From NCBI GenBank assembly GCA_037355855.1, contig CM074766.1, positions 372,001 to 436,000 of the forward strand: DNA of 64,000 nt. Reading direction: 5' to 3'. The DNA comes from Pseudo-nitzschia pungens (Eukaryota; Bacillariophyta; Bacillariophyceae; Bacillariales; Bacillariaceae). The position numbers were made by a program, and so were the translations under genes. The notes below the pieces were generated by a model that saw only the letters and a list, made by a program, of their open reading frames with translations, searched no databases and had not been told where the DNA came from. Within the stretch, counting starts at the first letter, position 1; each line of letters starts with the position of its first letter. Of the stretch, positions 44,300 to 56,470 are shown in pieces.

Positions 44300-45710
44300 A
44301 TGGTTAGTTTCAATACTGTTTTCCTCGTTGCAGCTGCAACATTCGCTCCACTCCATGCTTCGGCTGAATGTTGGGATCCATCCAGTGGTAAATCCATGAC
44401 GGAAGGCGCATGGAACTTTATGGGTGTAAATGCTACCTGGATTCCTGCTCGCCTCGATGCAAACAATATCAAAACTCAGGATCCAACCTGGACCATTCCA
44501 GACGGAACATGGTGCGTATAGCAAAATCCTATGGTTTGTTTCGTCAGCGCTTGTTGTTCCAGATTCTGATGAGCTTCGACTCTCTCTGTTCGAACTTCCG
44601 CATTGATGGTCTTTTCACTGCAGGACCTACCCCCATGGCGAAATGGGGAGCCGCGGGGCCAATTACATGACACAATACACTTGCTCCATACTGCAGTTCT
44701 GCAATCCCGAGGGCGGACCTTCGGATCCAGAAGATGCTGCGGGTGGCAAGCGTCTACTCAACGAGTTTAGCCAACAAGACGTTTGGAAGATGAAGGACAA
44801 GGCATCCTTCGACGCTTGCGACTTCACTGATGCCGAGCTGATCGGAACTACCAGCGCAACCTCCTGCGTCGAGGTCCGAAAGGATGACTTGACGCCAGAA
44901 GGAGAAAAAGACTACTACGCTTCGAAGGAAAATTGCATGGCCGGTCAAAAACTTGCCGTCATGATCTCCGATTGGGAGACCTCCAGTGCCCAGTGTGCCG
45001 CAATCGCTCTTCATGTTCCCGCGTCGTCTCGCCTCCGGACCTGCGATTGCGACTACTCGAAAAAGCCTTTTGCCGCGCGATATGGCGGATTGTGCGCCTA
45101 CTCGTACCAAGAGGCCTGTATGTCTGTCATGATGCCCGACGACGAGTGCTGCGAGGCCGGGACCTGCACGTCGAAGCTCGAAGTTTGGGACACTCTCGAG
45201 GGTCGGAAGCACGAACTCGCTCGCCGCGAGGACTGCGACGACGCCATTCCAGGAAACTGTTACAACATGAACGGCTTTGCTACCGATGTTTCTCAGGACG
45301 GAAGCACCGACTGCTGCTCCCAGACTTGCTCCAGCTGTGGATCCGAGACAGCTAGCGGTTCTAGCTTTGAGGTCTGTACCTCCAATAACCCAGATTCCAT
45401 GACCGCCACTTGTGGGCGACTGTCTCGATATGCCCGGGAGGACTTCGTCTGTGACTTTTCAAAGTGTCCCGAAGACAGTTACTGGGGAAAAAACAACGAT
45501 ACCATTTGGACCTACATGGGATTGGAAAAACCTACCGAAGTTGCTGCGGATGCGGGTGAAGGCCCCGCTGCAGAGGAGAGTGAACCAGCTGATGAAGCGG
45601 CAGAAACCGAGGAAAAGGAGGCGGAGGCGAGTTCGGCAGCTGCTTCGATCGTTTCGTCCGTTTTCTTTCCTATCATGTTTGTTCTTGTGATGGCTTCCGA
45701 ATGCGTGTAA
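44300..45710 (+). CDS. Secreted cysteine-rich protein with GPI-like C-terminus, two exons
   Basis: Exon 1 is 44300-44511 and exon 2 is 44624-45710 (112-bp intron, GTGCGT to CTGCAG), giving 432 residues joined as DGTWTYPHGEM. An N-terminal signal peptide (MVSFNTVFLVAAATFAPLHASA) precedes the mature start ECWDPSSG. About 30 cysteines include clusters such as CTCDCDY-like RTCDCDYSKK, DDECCEAGTC and TDCCSQTCSSCG. The tail is acidic (Glu/Ala/Ser-rich) and ends in a hydrophobic stretch (ASIVSSVFFPIMFVLVMA), which resembles a GPI-attachment signal or a single membrane anchor. I do not recognise the family. The layout suggests an extracellular or cell-surface protein stabilised by disulfides. Confidence 0.82.
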
Positions 45711-46626
45711 GATTGCGATCGCAAAAAGTGTGGAGTAAAACATCAGCTTTTGTTTCAGCGAGAGGGAAAGGAATGAAAGAACGTCGTGCGGCGCACAATA
45801 TCGCGAGTCCATGTATTTGTTCGCTGAATTCTTGTTGCTTATGCGTGTACAGTCCGAATAAGAACCGAAAAAATAATAAGTGTATTGTCGCAAGTATTAA
45901 TACTATCAAAGAGGTTCCAAAAAATAATGATAACAATTGAATCCAAACATCCTACATTTGTTCAACGTGTACTAGTAGAACTTTGGTAGACATAGTGGAT
46001 GATTTGGTAAGAGGAGGGCTGTCGTAGCTTCTTCTGTTCTCTGTGACAACAATTCAAATTGAACTCAATAATTTGCTTTCTTAGTTCGAGGATGGGTTGT
46101 AAGAGGTTCCTACCGGTACGATACTAATAGAATCAAGAAGCCTTCGTGTGAAGGACGCAAGGAGAGCAGATTGAAAATAATGACACTTTCTTGTTGGAAA
46201 TGATGTCATCGGTAATTTATTGTCATTCCTCCGTTTCCTAAACGAGTCGATTCTCGTTCTTCTTTGTTGTTCTTCGTCTCTCATGGAGGTGGTCCTCGGT
46301 CGTGACTTTCATTATCTTACCTCACTTACTCACTTTCCTATTCGAAATCTGATTTGTTGGCTTTGCGAAGTTGCATTTCCGCCGCTGGTGTTTTTGTTTC
46401 CAAGACCATTCCACATCGTAACAATTGAACCTACAAGTATTGTCAACCTCACCTTGGTCTTTCCAACTACAAACGTTTGTTCATCCAACGTTTGTTCATC
46501 CAACGACTTTTTTCGTTCTTCAAATACTTCCGATACAAGCGAGTAAGGTTACGTGCACCTGGTTATCAGCTAGTCGAAGTGAAAGCAATCGGATTCCGCC
46601 CATTGTACTACTACTACACGGTTAGA
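45711..46626. other. Intergenic, no supported gene
   Basis: Contains the 3' flank of the Cys-rich gene and the promoter of the RING-CH/TPR locus. CAACGTTTGTTCATC is duplicated at 46476-46503. Short ORFs only. Confidence 0.45.
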
Positions 46627-48009
46627 ATGGTAGAAGCAAATGAACCATCCACATTAACCGTTCCACTTTGCTGGGTATGTCAACGAACAGAAGACCAACC
46701 ATCGGCGACTCTGGAGAGAGACTGTGCTTGTCGAGGTGCGCTAGGTTATGCACGCTTCTCGTGTCTGATCGATTGCGCGCGCATACAGAGTGGATACGAT
46801 CCCCGCAACAACTCGGTTTGGACTACTTGTCCCATCTGTCACCATGCGTTCAACGGTGGTGTCCAGCTCGGCTTGGCACGAGCGCGTTTGGCGACTGCCG
46901 AAAGCCATCCGCCCACCGAACAAACGAGGAATATCTGGTTGCGATGCAACTGCACGCCGTTGCACTCGTGAAGTGCCGGAACGATTTCAGCTCGGCCCTG
47001 CCACTTCTCAGAAAGGCACCGCGGATCAGGTGGCGTGTGCAGGGAAGTGATCGCACCGTTACTCTCATCGCAAACGGCCGGCCTTGCCTTGCTCTACCAC
47101 AAACAGGGGCACGATGATCTTGCATTGCCCTTGTTCGAAGAAGCACTGCAGGGGTTTCGAAGCAAGCCCGACGGACGCGAGTCTTGGGCCTCTTTGATCA
47201 CAATATTCAATCTGGCCCGATTGTACATGCGAAGCGGAAACTTCTCGGATTCACTACCATTGGCAGAGGAGGCAATGGTGAGGTTCTGGTGGACACTGGG
47301 GAAAGAACACGGGGACACTCTTGCTTCTATAGAGACGTTGGGAGAGTTGCGTTTCCACATGGCACACGGGGAATATGTCGGTCGCAACAAGGCACAATCG
47401 CACAATGGTCCTTGCAATGTAGCTGAGTTGCAACATGCGAAGGTACTCATCACGGAAGCCTTTGATGGATACCGAAATACATTGGGAGAGAATCACAGGA
47501 AAACCATTTCGTCCGAAGAATTTCTACGAATGATAACGGGGAAATTAGGGAGCCTTCGCGACAAACCACAGTCTGCTTCCTTAGGTTCTAAGGAGCTCGA
47601 TCCCCCAAAGGGAGCAGTGCACTTTGGGGAAGAAGCTGAAAAAGATCATTCGAAGAAGACCATAACCTTACTGCGGGGACTCCAAACCGCCAACCTAGGA
47701 CTCGACGAATTTTGCCGTCCCGTAAGAACGGACAATGCTTCGAAAGCCGAGATCTGGAAGATCGAGCTGATGAAAGAAGTGAGAGAACACGTCACAAAAG
47801 CTCACAAGCGATGTCGCAAGTTATTTTCGCATCCCGCGCGACCGTCGAAAGCCAAGACGATTAGTCGAGACAGAGATTTCCAAAACACCGGACAGAATGC
47901 CAACGAACCGGACGTCGTCAATAACGAAACAGATGGGGATACCCGTACAGAGGAAACGGAAAGCAAAAAGCCTCCCGCGAAACGAACGAAGGTAATTCCG
48001 ACGGAATGA
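46627..48009 (+). pseudogene. RING-CH/TPR protein gene, frame broken twice
   Basis: ATG at 46627 opens a RING-CH-like domain: CWVCQRTE, then CACRGALGYARFSC, then CPICHHAF. This class (zinc finger followed by kinesin-light-chain-type TPRs) is common in diatoms. The expected His ligand (as in GFVHLSC) is Arg here. After HPPTEQ the TPR sequence TNEEYLVAMQLHAVALVKC continues one frame away (break near 46920). At about 47080 it returns to the original frame through what looks like a 4-bp GGCC duplication, giving TAGLALLYHKQGHDDLALPL. The original frame then stays open to 48009 through further TPR-like helices and a Lys/Arg-rich tail. The frame before the first break hits a stop at 46969. Two compensating lesions plus a lost metal ligand favour a decaying gene; assembly indels are the alternative. 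Confidence 0.6.
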
Positions 48010-48252
48010 GGAACGAAGTAACTAATCGTAAAAATTAGCTCGTGATGACGTGTATGATCAATGATGTACGTAATCATCACACAAATCAACATGTAAGATG
48101 ATAATATTAAAAGATGCACGGATTTCGTCCTTTCATGCCACTATTGAGAATCGAATGAATGAATTGCTTATTATTGTACACCAATTAACATGAAATCATA
48201 CATGAGCATATATTATACCAGAGCATGTTACTTGCTGTAGAGAGCGAACGGT

Positions 48253-51200
48253 TCAGTCAACACAAAATGACATAAACTTTTGTTCCGCGTTCTTTGTTTC
48301 GGGGTCTTCACCACCTAAAACTGCGAGGAGACACTCAAACCCTTCCTTGTATAGGTCTTTGGCTTCGTCTTGTTCGTCCGGGTTTCCTCTCGTCTCGAGT
48401 ACCGTGCCGAGGGCCACACATGCTTTGCCCATGATAGCTTCGTCTAAGATCTGTTCGAACTTTTCGGAATCATCTTTACTGCTGTTGCTACCGCTGTTCT
48501 TACTCTCTGTTGACGAAGGATCCACCGACTTTCGCAGGACAGATAATGCTGCTCTCAGCCCGTGTTCTGCCATACCCAAGAGTTTCTGGCGACATCGAAG
48601 CGGGCTGGGACCACTTCGGGATGATCCTCACCGCACCGAGTTACTACGCTGTCCAGCGCATGGTGAAAAACATCGAGCGCCTCCTTGGCATCGTAACAGG
48701 GATTTTTCTTCGGGTCGTCCATAAGTGATATGGTTCCGATGCGTAACAGAGAGTCGACAATGTCGGGATGGTCATTCATCAAGGTGGCTCGACGGATTAT
48801 CAGAGCTTTCCGCTGCTCTTTCAGAGCTGCCTCCAGCTTCCCCATGCCCGTCAATGTGTCTCCAATCGATTGATACCCGGTTGCAGTAAGGGGGTGCTTC
48901 TCTCCGAGCACGTTTTTGAAGACGTCGAGTGCCTTTTTGTGCATAGCGACTGCTCCCTTGTGGTTCCCTGTCTTGCTGAGAGCGTTTCCGATACACGTAT
49001 AGGTCAGAGCGGTCTCTGGATGATTCGACCCTAGGACGCTCTCCCGAATTACCTTGGCGCGGCGATACTCTGCCAGTGCCATTTTATGCTTGCCATGACG
49101 GGAATGAATATGCCCAAGATCTAAAGCACAACCTGCGGTGACCGGGTGGTCCATGCCGATGTCCATCTCCAGGATCTTTTGGGCTCGCCGGAGCTTGGAT
49201 ACGGCTCCCTCGTAATCTCCGCACCGACTTAGGAGTTCACCTAGTGCCGAATGGGCAATGGCGCACTCTTGGCAGTCCTTTCCTAGCACTGTCTCCCTGA
49301 TCCATAAGGCCTTGCCGTGGTGCCATTTGGACGATTTGTAAGCACCCTGGTGATAACAAATCTCGCCAATAGCTGTGTGTGATTCCGCCGACGTCGGATG
49401 ATTTTTCCCTAGCTTCTTTTTCCGAATCGATAGAGCCGTTTCGTTTTCTACCATAGCTTTGGTAAAGTCGCCGTAGAGGCAGAGTGTCTTTCCGATCAAC
49501 GAGTGCGTCGTTGCCGTATCCAGATGACCCTCGCCCAGAACCTCCTTCTGGATGCTTAATGCTCTTCGGTACTCAATCTCGGATTCCTTGAAGTCACCTT
49601 TTTTCTGCAATACCAATCCAATATCTTGGAGGGACTTGATAACGAGCAAATGGTCATTTCCAAGTTTGTTTTCTCGAATCATCAGTGTCCTCTGATACTG
49701 GGTGTAGGCACCAGAATAATCTCCTTTCTTCGAAAGCATGTGGCCAATTTCGACGTAAGAGTCGGCCACTTCGATGTGATCCAAGCCCAGCAATGATTCT
49801 TGAATAGCCAGCGCCTTCAACATGTTAAGCAAAGAGTTATCTGTATCGCCCAATGCACCCAGCACTTGCCCGATACCCAAATACGTATTTGCCATGTCGA
49901 GGTGTTCAGAACCATTATTTTCTATTTCTTGTAAATTTAGTATGCGACGATATAATTCCAGGGAGCGCTCAAATTCGTCAACCTTGTCCCTAAACAACCC
50001 CGCAAAGAGCCTCAGTTGCTCAACGTCTTCGGACTTCAATAGTTTCTTCATTAATGGACCGGCGATGGCACCGTGCTCGTTCGTCATCAAAAGATCCGAC
50101 AGTATGTCATCCTGGGACCTCCTCTGATTTGAGAAGCAAGACCGAAAGAATTCATAATGATTGATCATCCCGTATTGCTCATTTGTTACGTAAATGTCTT
50201 TAAGGTGCACCTGAATCTCGCAAATATGATCGAGTCCACCCAGGTATGGAATAGAAACGTGGTACAACAAATCGCGATATCCGTTAAAGACAGGATCAAT
50301 AAACCTGTTTTTGGCTTGCACCAAATGAGCATTGGTGGCAAGCCAATTATTCACATCTTTGAGTTGCTTGAAGCTTGTGCAGATGATTCCGGCCCGTACA
50401 ATGTCGTAAAGCCACGACTCTGGTGGACTGGGACGTCCGTCATGGTATTCTTCATTAGCCTTATCGAACGCTCGGTCACGGGGTTTTAGTTTTGGAAGCA
50501 TGAGGCTGTCTTTGTGGAGTCCATTGACTTCGCTGATCAAATTGCGCAGGAGGGATTGGAATTCGGGTAGCGCGAGTTGCCCTGCATCGTACAGGTCGTC
50601 AAGGTTTCGAACGAGATGATCGTTTTGATCACGTTGTTGGCATTCTTGCTTGTATCTTCCTTGTTTGGTCACAATGCCACCCGAATGTGCTTTCGCTTTG
50701 ATTTTTTGGCACTTGCTAGATGGATCTATGGCGTCGGTACGCTCCTGGAGTCTCCTCCTCGTTTCAAAAAGGTGACGGAGACGATCAAAGAATTGCTGGA
50801 GCTTTGGATTGGGCTTTTCGAAAGGAGTTTTGTCTACGTCCGGTTTGTCATCGTCGGAATATAAGTCAAAATCACTGTATTCGCTGTGATAGGATTTTTT
50901 GAGTTCGCCCTCATCATCTATGTATTTGACGTCACCTCGGTCGAGGCTTTCTTCTTCCGTTTCTTCGCTGTAGATCCCCGAATCGCCGACACTACTCAAT
51001 TCGTCACTTGTTGTGTTGAGGTTCAGAACCAGCTCTGGTTCTGATTTTGATTCGTCACTGTCACTTCCGTCATTGTGCTCGACATCGTCCTTGCCAACAT
51101 TGCCGTATGCTTCATCGTCCTTCTCATCAGCATCGCCATTTTTGGTCCCATGCTGACGATCGAAACAATCTTTTTCTTCTCGTAATTCATCTGATACGTC

Positions 51201-52910
51201 ATTGTCCAATTCAACAGGATTGGAATCTCCTTCTTTTCTACTGTCATCATTATCGAGTTGTGAATTTGTTTTCCCTTGTCTCGTTTTCCCTGTCTCTGAT
51301 TCCTGCTGTTGCTTCTTCTCCTTCCGCGTTCTATCCTGACGATTCAAGTACTTTGCCACGTTGGTTTCAATTTGTTCCACGCGCTCCAATAGGGGGGCAA
51401 TGCTGGCATACTTTATCCGCCTTGTCAACTCTTTGAGCTTGTTTAGTTCTTCTCTGAGTAATTCTGTGTCAGATGACAGATCTGCTGGTTGTCCATCGTC
51501 GATGTCGACCATTGCAATCGCCGATAAGAGCTTTTCCTCTGCTGTTATCCCTCGTTGCATGGCATCTGAGGTGTAGTCTCCAAATGCATCAATTTCGTTA
51601 GCCAATTGGCATTCGTGTAAGACTTGTTCCACCAGGGGATCACCGGAAGTGATTCTATCAACGGCCAAAGTAGGTGCTTTGTGGGTGGCTTTGGAGATTC
51701 CGAGATTGTTTTTTCGCGGAGTCAACTTATTGTCCTCAGTGACTACAACTGTAGAAGACTCGGTTTTAATTGGTGGAGGTGGTGACAGCAACAGTGCTTC
51801 GGGTGTTGTCATCGCACTCACTTTTTTCTTGGACGACATGCTCGGGCTGGCTTCTTCATCGTTTTCGTCCTTCCCTATCGTTACAGTATTGTTGGCCGAT
51901 CCTTCCAGGCTGATGGCGGTTTCGGAATCGTCGTCGTCATTGCTACGACTGTCGTCGCTGGCCATTTGCTTCCTAGTCCATCGCTGGTGTTCTTCAGTCA
52001 ACGCAGATCCGAGTAGCTTCATGTCTTCGGATTTAGTGGCTTCTCTCCAGGATGTGCGATTGTTGTAGTTTTGTTCCGTTCGCACCAGAAATTTGCGGCC
52101 TTTCAATTTTTTCCTGATACCCCTGTAGACGTTAGGCGTAAAGTCAATGGCCTCGGCCCCGTCGGTCTGTTCATGTTCTTCTAGATATTCACGCAGGATC
52201 GCAATCATGTATATAGTTCCGGGATGGCCCCGATCGCCGTGAACTATATCGTCACTTCCTGGATTGTAAATAATGGTAACACCGTCGATGACTTCTGGCT
52301 CGTGAAATGCCTTTGTTGTATAATGCGGATTGTCAGGATCGTCGCGGGGATGTTGGGTATCACCAATGTCCGATAGTTCTTCGTCGTCACCGATCCCGAA
52401 ATTTCCATCCAGGGCTTTGATTTGTAATATGGGGGGGCAGCACTGTGAATCGTTTATGGTCGCGGAGGAATTCATGTCACTCACACCACTGAAGTTGCTG
52501 TCTCGTTGGTTGTTCCTCCCGCAATTGCTACTGCTTCGATTGGGGTTTAGTTGATGATTGAAGTCGAGATAGACCTTCTCTTGCGATGTGTCGTCGTTGT
52601 CGTCCTCTGTGATGCTATTAGTATTAGACAGGCTCTGCTTACGGTTTTGTTTTCTCCCTATGTGTTTCTCGTTTTTCGTTTCGTTGCCATCGGCGTTATT
52701 TGAAGTAGAAGTATTGGTTTCGTGAAAGTCATTTGCGAACGAATCAACCGATTCGCCTTCGTCCTGAGAGGGATCTATCACATCATTGCTGTCATTGCTG
52801 ATACCGTCATTGATGACTTTTTCATTGTCGTTCAGTGTCCTTAGCCCCTTCGACGTCATATGACGACTCTTGATCATCGTTGAAATCGATGCTGCTGTAT
52901 TTTTTGCCAC
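48253..52910 (-). CDS. RelA/SpoT-like domain fused to kinesin-light-chain-type TPRs
   Basis: A long open frame 52910-48555 (1451 codons, opening at a GTG, so its true start is probably upstream) is continued in another frame by 48579-48253 after an apparent missing base near 48570 (DVAR then KLLGMAEHGLRAAL). An N-terminal block (VHGDRGHPGTIYMI, about residues 222-330) recalls the diatom DUF6824-type domain. Residues about 800-920 carry SWLYDIVRAGIICTSF, NRFIDPVFNGYRDLLYHVSI and HICEIQVHLKDIY. This matches the RelA/SpoT nucleotidyltransferase fold found in eukaryotic multidomain proteins; catalytic competence for (p)ppGpp synthesis is not evident. From about residue 960 to the end are at least ten 42-residue TPRs (HLDTATTHSLIGKTLCLYGD type). 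Likely a signalling or scaffold protein. The ORF at 52822-54162 probably encodes its N-terminus. Confidence 0.75.
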
Positions 52911-54162
52911 GAAGACTCGTGGTGCTGTTCATTTTCTCTTTGGCCCATCCTAAGAGGGATCGCTTCGATTGATTGGGTTTGTTCGTTATGTTGTTGTCTT
53001 GTGCATCGACGCTGAAGTCACCCGAGTTACCCCCATCCCGAGTTACTCCCCTAAAACTACCAAACATGGATCGGCTTTTCTGAAGGCCCGAAGACGACCG
53101 CGATTTGGAGGTGTCTTCCATGCTTTCGGCTTCCTCCGTTGCAATGGATCGCCCGGTGGCGTCATTGATGCGGTTACTTCCTATCCTACTGCTTAACGAA
53201 AGGGCAGCCAACGTAGCCGTCTTCGCTAGCAAGCTTCGGCGATCCTTTTTGCTGTTGGCGCTACCATTACTGCTGAAACTACTAATGCTTCTGCTACTCC
53301 CCATGCTCGCCAAGCTCCCCATGCTAAGGACTCGTTTCAGTGTCGCTGTTCGATTGATGACGGAAGGAGTCTTCGTAAATCGATTCCGGTTGAGTTTGTT
53401 CGACGCCGCTGACGACGATAGCGGTGGTGCTGTTCTAGATTTTGGCTCTGCTGGTACTGCGGGTGCTTGCTCGGGGTGTTCGTCCGGTTGCTCCTCCTGC
53501 TCCTCCTCCCGTTTGGGCTTTTTTTCTTTTGGCCTCTTCGAAACCTTCTTTTTCTTCGAGCCCGACCGCGAGCGATCGCCATCTTGCGACGATTGAGAAT
53601 TCCTCGAAGACTTTGACTTTTTCTTGGTCGAAGATTTGGGCGGATCCGCTGTCGTGGTTGTTTTGGAAGGTTTTTTGGAGTGTTTTGCTTTCACTGAAAA
53701 TTCTTCGGATGATTGTGTTCCATCCGTTGACTTTTTGGTCGATCGCTTTCGTTGGTTTTTTCGCGAAGAATCTCTGCTTTTAGTTTTGCGAAGGGAGCCT
53801 TCCTCTTCCCCCAGAATCTCGTCGTCGGAGACAGCAGTTGCCTTATCGGAGCGATCAGTGTGCCGTCGCGATAATGTTCTGTTCTCTGCTAATTTTGCTG
53901 CTGCTTCAGCTGTGAGGGCTTTTCGGCTTCTCCTTCGCTCTAAGCGATTCTGTTGCACTGGTATTTCGTTTCTTGCCGATGCTATGGCCTCTTTTGTTGC
54001 CGTCCTCCTAGTCTTTCTCCTTTCTTTTTTCTTGCCCGAAGGGGCACGGTCCTCCATTTCCTCCACCTCATTTTCGTCTTCCCCATCTTTCGTCGATGAT
54101 TTCGTGCTGAGTGTGGATCTCCTGTTTTTCTTCTTTTCGCTTTTCTTTACTGATCCAGCCAT
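52822..54162 (-). CDS. Lys/Ser-rich ORF, probable N-terminal part of the RelA/SpoT-TPR protein
   Basis: This frame has 446 codons from ATG 54162. The product is disordered and very rich in Lys, Arg, Ser and Glu (SEKKKNRRST, GKKKERRKTRR, GSKKKKVSKRPKEKKPKREE) with a Pro/Glu hinge and Ser-rich tracts. It has no recognisable domain. It overlaps the start of the large TPR frame by 89 bp, shifted by one base. That larger frame lacks a good ATG at its opening, and the encoded text reads naturally across a +1 change near 52830 (KDTERQ to NEKVINDG). The simplest reading is one gene of about 1990 residues with one extra base here and one missing base near 48570. Two separate genes is the alternative. 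Confidence 0.6.
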   Translation of the reverse strand: MAGSVKKSEKKKNRRSTLSTKSSTKDGEDENEVEEMEDRAPSGKKKERRKTRRTATKEAIASARNEIPVQQNRLERRRSRKALTAEAAAKLAENRTLSRRHTDRSDKATAVSDDEILGEEEGSLRKTKSRDSSRKNQRKRSTKKSTDGTQSSEEFSVKAKHSKKPSKTTTTADPPKSSTKKKSKSSRNSQSSQDGDRSRSGSKKKKVSKRPKEKKPKREEEQEEQPDEHPEQAPAVPAEPKSRTAPPLSSSAASNKLNRNRFTKTPSVINRTATLKRVLSMGSLASMGSSRSISSFSSNGSANSKKDRRSLLAKTATLAALSLSSRIGSNRINDATGRSIATEEAESMEDTSKSRSSSGLQKSRSMFGSFRGVTRDGGNSGDFSVDAQDNNITNKPNQSKRSLLGWAKEKMNSTTSLRGKKYSSIDFNDDQESSYDVEGAKDTERQ

Positions 54163-56470
54163 CGTTGCGGAGTTCTAAACTCTGTTCTCAAACAAGACGA
54201 TCGAAACCCACCGCAACAAGTTGGGAATCGAACACGTAGATCTGTTTGCTGAAGTACACTAGTCCGAATTCGACGAGTCGTATCTTCACAATCTCTTCGT
54301 CTTCTTCGACCTGCTCTTCCTGTTTCTTCTCCGAGAGAGGGGACACTTCCGTCCATTCATTTGCAGTTCCTGCTTTGGTTTATTGCTGTCGCTGCAGCTA
54401 ATGCTCTTTGCTCGGGAATTCCATCACGACGACAACAATAGTATGACAGTTCACCAAAAATTGGAAAGCAACACCTTCCTGGAATTCATTCATGCTTGTT
54501 TTTAGAGTTTGGAATTTCAATTTGGTAAAACCTCGTAGAAGTTTACATACTCTTTTATCTTGAAGTCGATTGAAAGTCCATTATTGTTTTCTATTTCTAT
54601 TTTTATCATTCAGATGGTGTCAAACAATCGCAAATTGTCTGGCAAACAGAACATCAGACATTAGAAAGTAACTTAAGGTTACGTGTACCGGTACGTTCCG
54701 CGATCAGTAGCAGTAAACCTTAGTCAGTATCGGTTCCATCGTTTCATATTATTTTTTGATAAAAATATTTTTTGTCGCATGGTGCATGTATTTTTTTCGT
54801 TTTCATGTGGTATGCACGAATTTGTCGGATAGCAGTGTGGCTAGAAACAGAAGTTTGGGCTTAGGATTCAAACATTGAAATTATGATCGTAATGATAGAA
54901 CTCTTAGTAAGATCAGTCTTGGGGCACTGTCGTGATGATATTTTCTTCCAAGAGTAAGTTTTAGCACTTCAGTTTTAAGTTTTAACCTGCGTTCGCTGCA
55001 AAAGTATTCCATAACCTTACCTCGTAAATGACGAAGTAAGGTTACGGTACGGTACAGTGTTCGTACAGGAAGTGAAGTGCTGCACTGATTACTTTTTGTG
55101 AACTGTTTTCCAGATGATTCTAACTTCTTGTAGAGAGCAACTTTGTGCTTGCTAGTAGCTACAGTACCAAACGACAATTATCATTAGTTGATAATGAATG
55201 GCAAACAAGCATCATCCACCACCCCCCATTTTCTTGGTGTTCTCTTCTTGTAGTAGGTGCAGCATCGGTGATGGCAGGAACAGGACTCTACTACTACTAG
55301 TAGTAGTACCAGCCATAGTAGCCCCAACAAATCAAGCAGCAATTTTGTTAAGTTTTATCCATGTACTAGTAGTAGTAGTATCATCATTGTTGGTACTAAG
55401 AATGGTAGGCCTACTACCACCAGTAGTTGTTGTAGTAGTATTTGAATTGCAACCAAAGCTGCTTGGCTCCTCATGTGTCTGTGGATAGTATGCCTGATGA
55501 GGACTTCGTTCTGCTGGTGACAACTCAGGAAAACACCATCAGATTTCCTGTGGTTGCTCGTTCTGTCCACTATTTCTTTCTTGCGGTTATTTGGTGGCTC
55601 ACTTCTGCTTTCTGTTCCTCTCGTACTAGTAAAATCTAGAAGGGCGGAGATGGTTCTACTACTACTAGTAGTAGTAGTAAGAATTCTGTTTGCGTTCGCT
55701 GTGATTCGATTCAACGACTCTTTGCACGGTTTGGTTTGTTTTCTGGTACATTGTGTGCATTTTTGCTTTTGGGCAACATTGGTGGTCGACAAGAAGAATG
55801 TACTAGTAGTAGTATTACCCTCACAACAGACTGCTGTATCATAGCCACAACGATCATACACCAACCGCTGCTGTTGTTGTAATGGTGTGAACACGAAGGT
55901 GAGACCAAGGACCAAGAAGAACCTTCCCTATGTTTTTGTCTCCTTCCTGTCATGCCGTTGAGCATCACTTTCGTGCACGGGGTGGAGGAATGGATTTGGA
56001 TACAGATAATGAACGAAACGCGTGCACCAGCAATCCGCTGTCAATCTTTGTGGACGCTTCGCGGCCCCAGCGAAACGGCTCGGCAGAGAGTGTTGGTTGG
56101 CAACTCGTGCATACGAACAAATTATTCATGCGTCCGTTCGTACCAGCACTTGCAACCGACGGAGGCGCAACGGGTACTGCCACTCCTGTGCCGAGTGCCA
56201 CACTTGCTATCTATGAAACACCGTGAGTGGTTGCCGGCGAGGGCTTTCCGGCGAGAGCCTTGGTTTCGCACTGCAATACTTTGATTCATGTAGTACGGTT
56301 GGTTGGTTGATTGAATTGTTTTAGATTCTTTCTAATTGTATTGGTAGTGTAGATTCCAACGGAAGCTTTCGCCGTTGGCGTTGCGTTGCGGTGTGTTGTT
56401 TGATGTTGCGTTGCGGTGCAACGCAATGCTAGAGTCGATGCAAAAGCCGATGCTGCGCAATGCTCCGCTC
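54163..56470. other. Intergenic, CTAGTAG-island region
   Basis: No supported gene. An inverted pair TAACCTTAC (55012-55020) and GTAAGGTTA (55036-55044) forms a hairpin. CTACTACTAGTAGTAG islands lie at 55288-55310, 55364-55381, 55425-55442, 55655-55680 and 55800-55815, at intervals of roughly 60-210 bp, with ORFs reading through them on both strands (for example 55554-55844 and 55930-56284) but no domain. TTTTTG/ATTTTT-rich sequence at 54745-54800. Confidence 0.45.

Noticed and set aside
52908..52910. GTG as true start of the TPR protein
   Set aside because: No ATG at the opening; the upstream ATG frame (54162) overlaps and is a better N-terminus.
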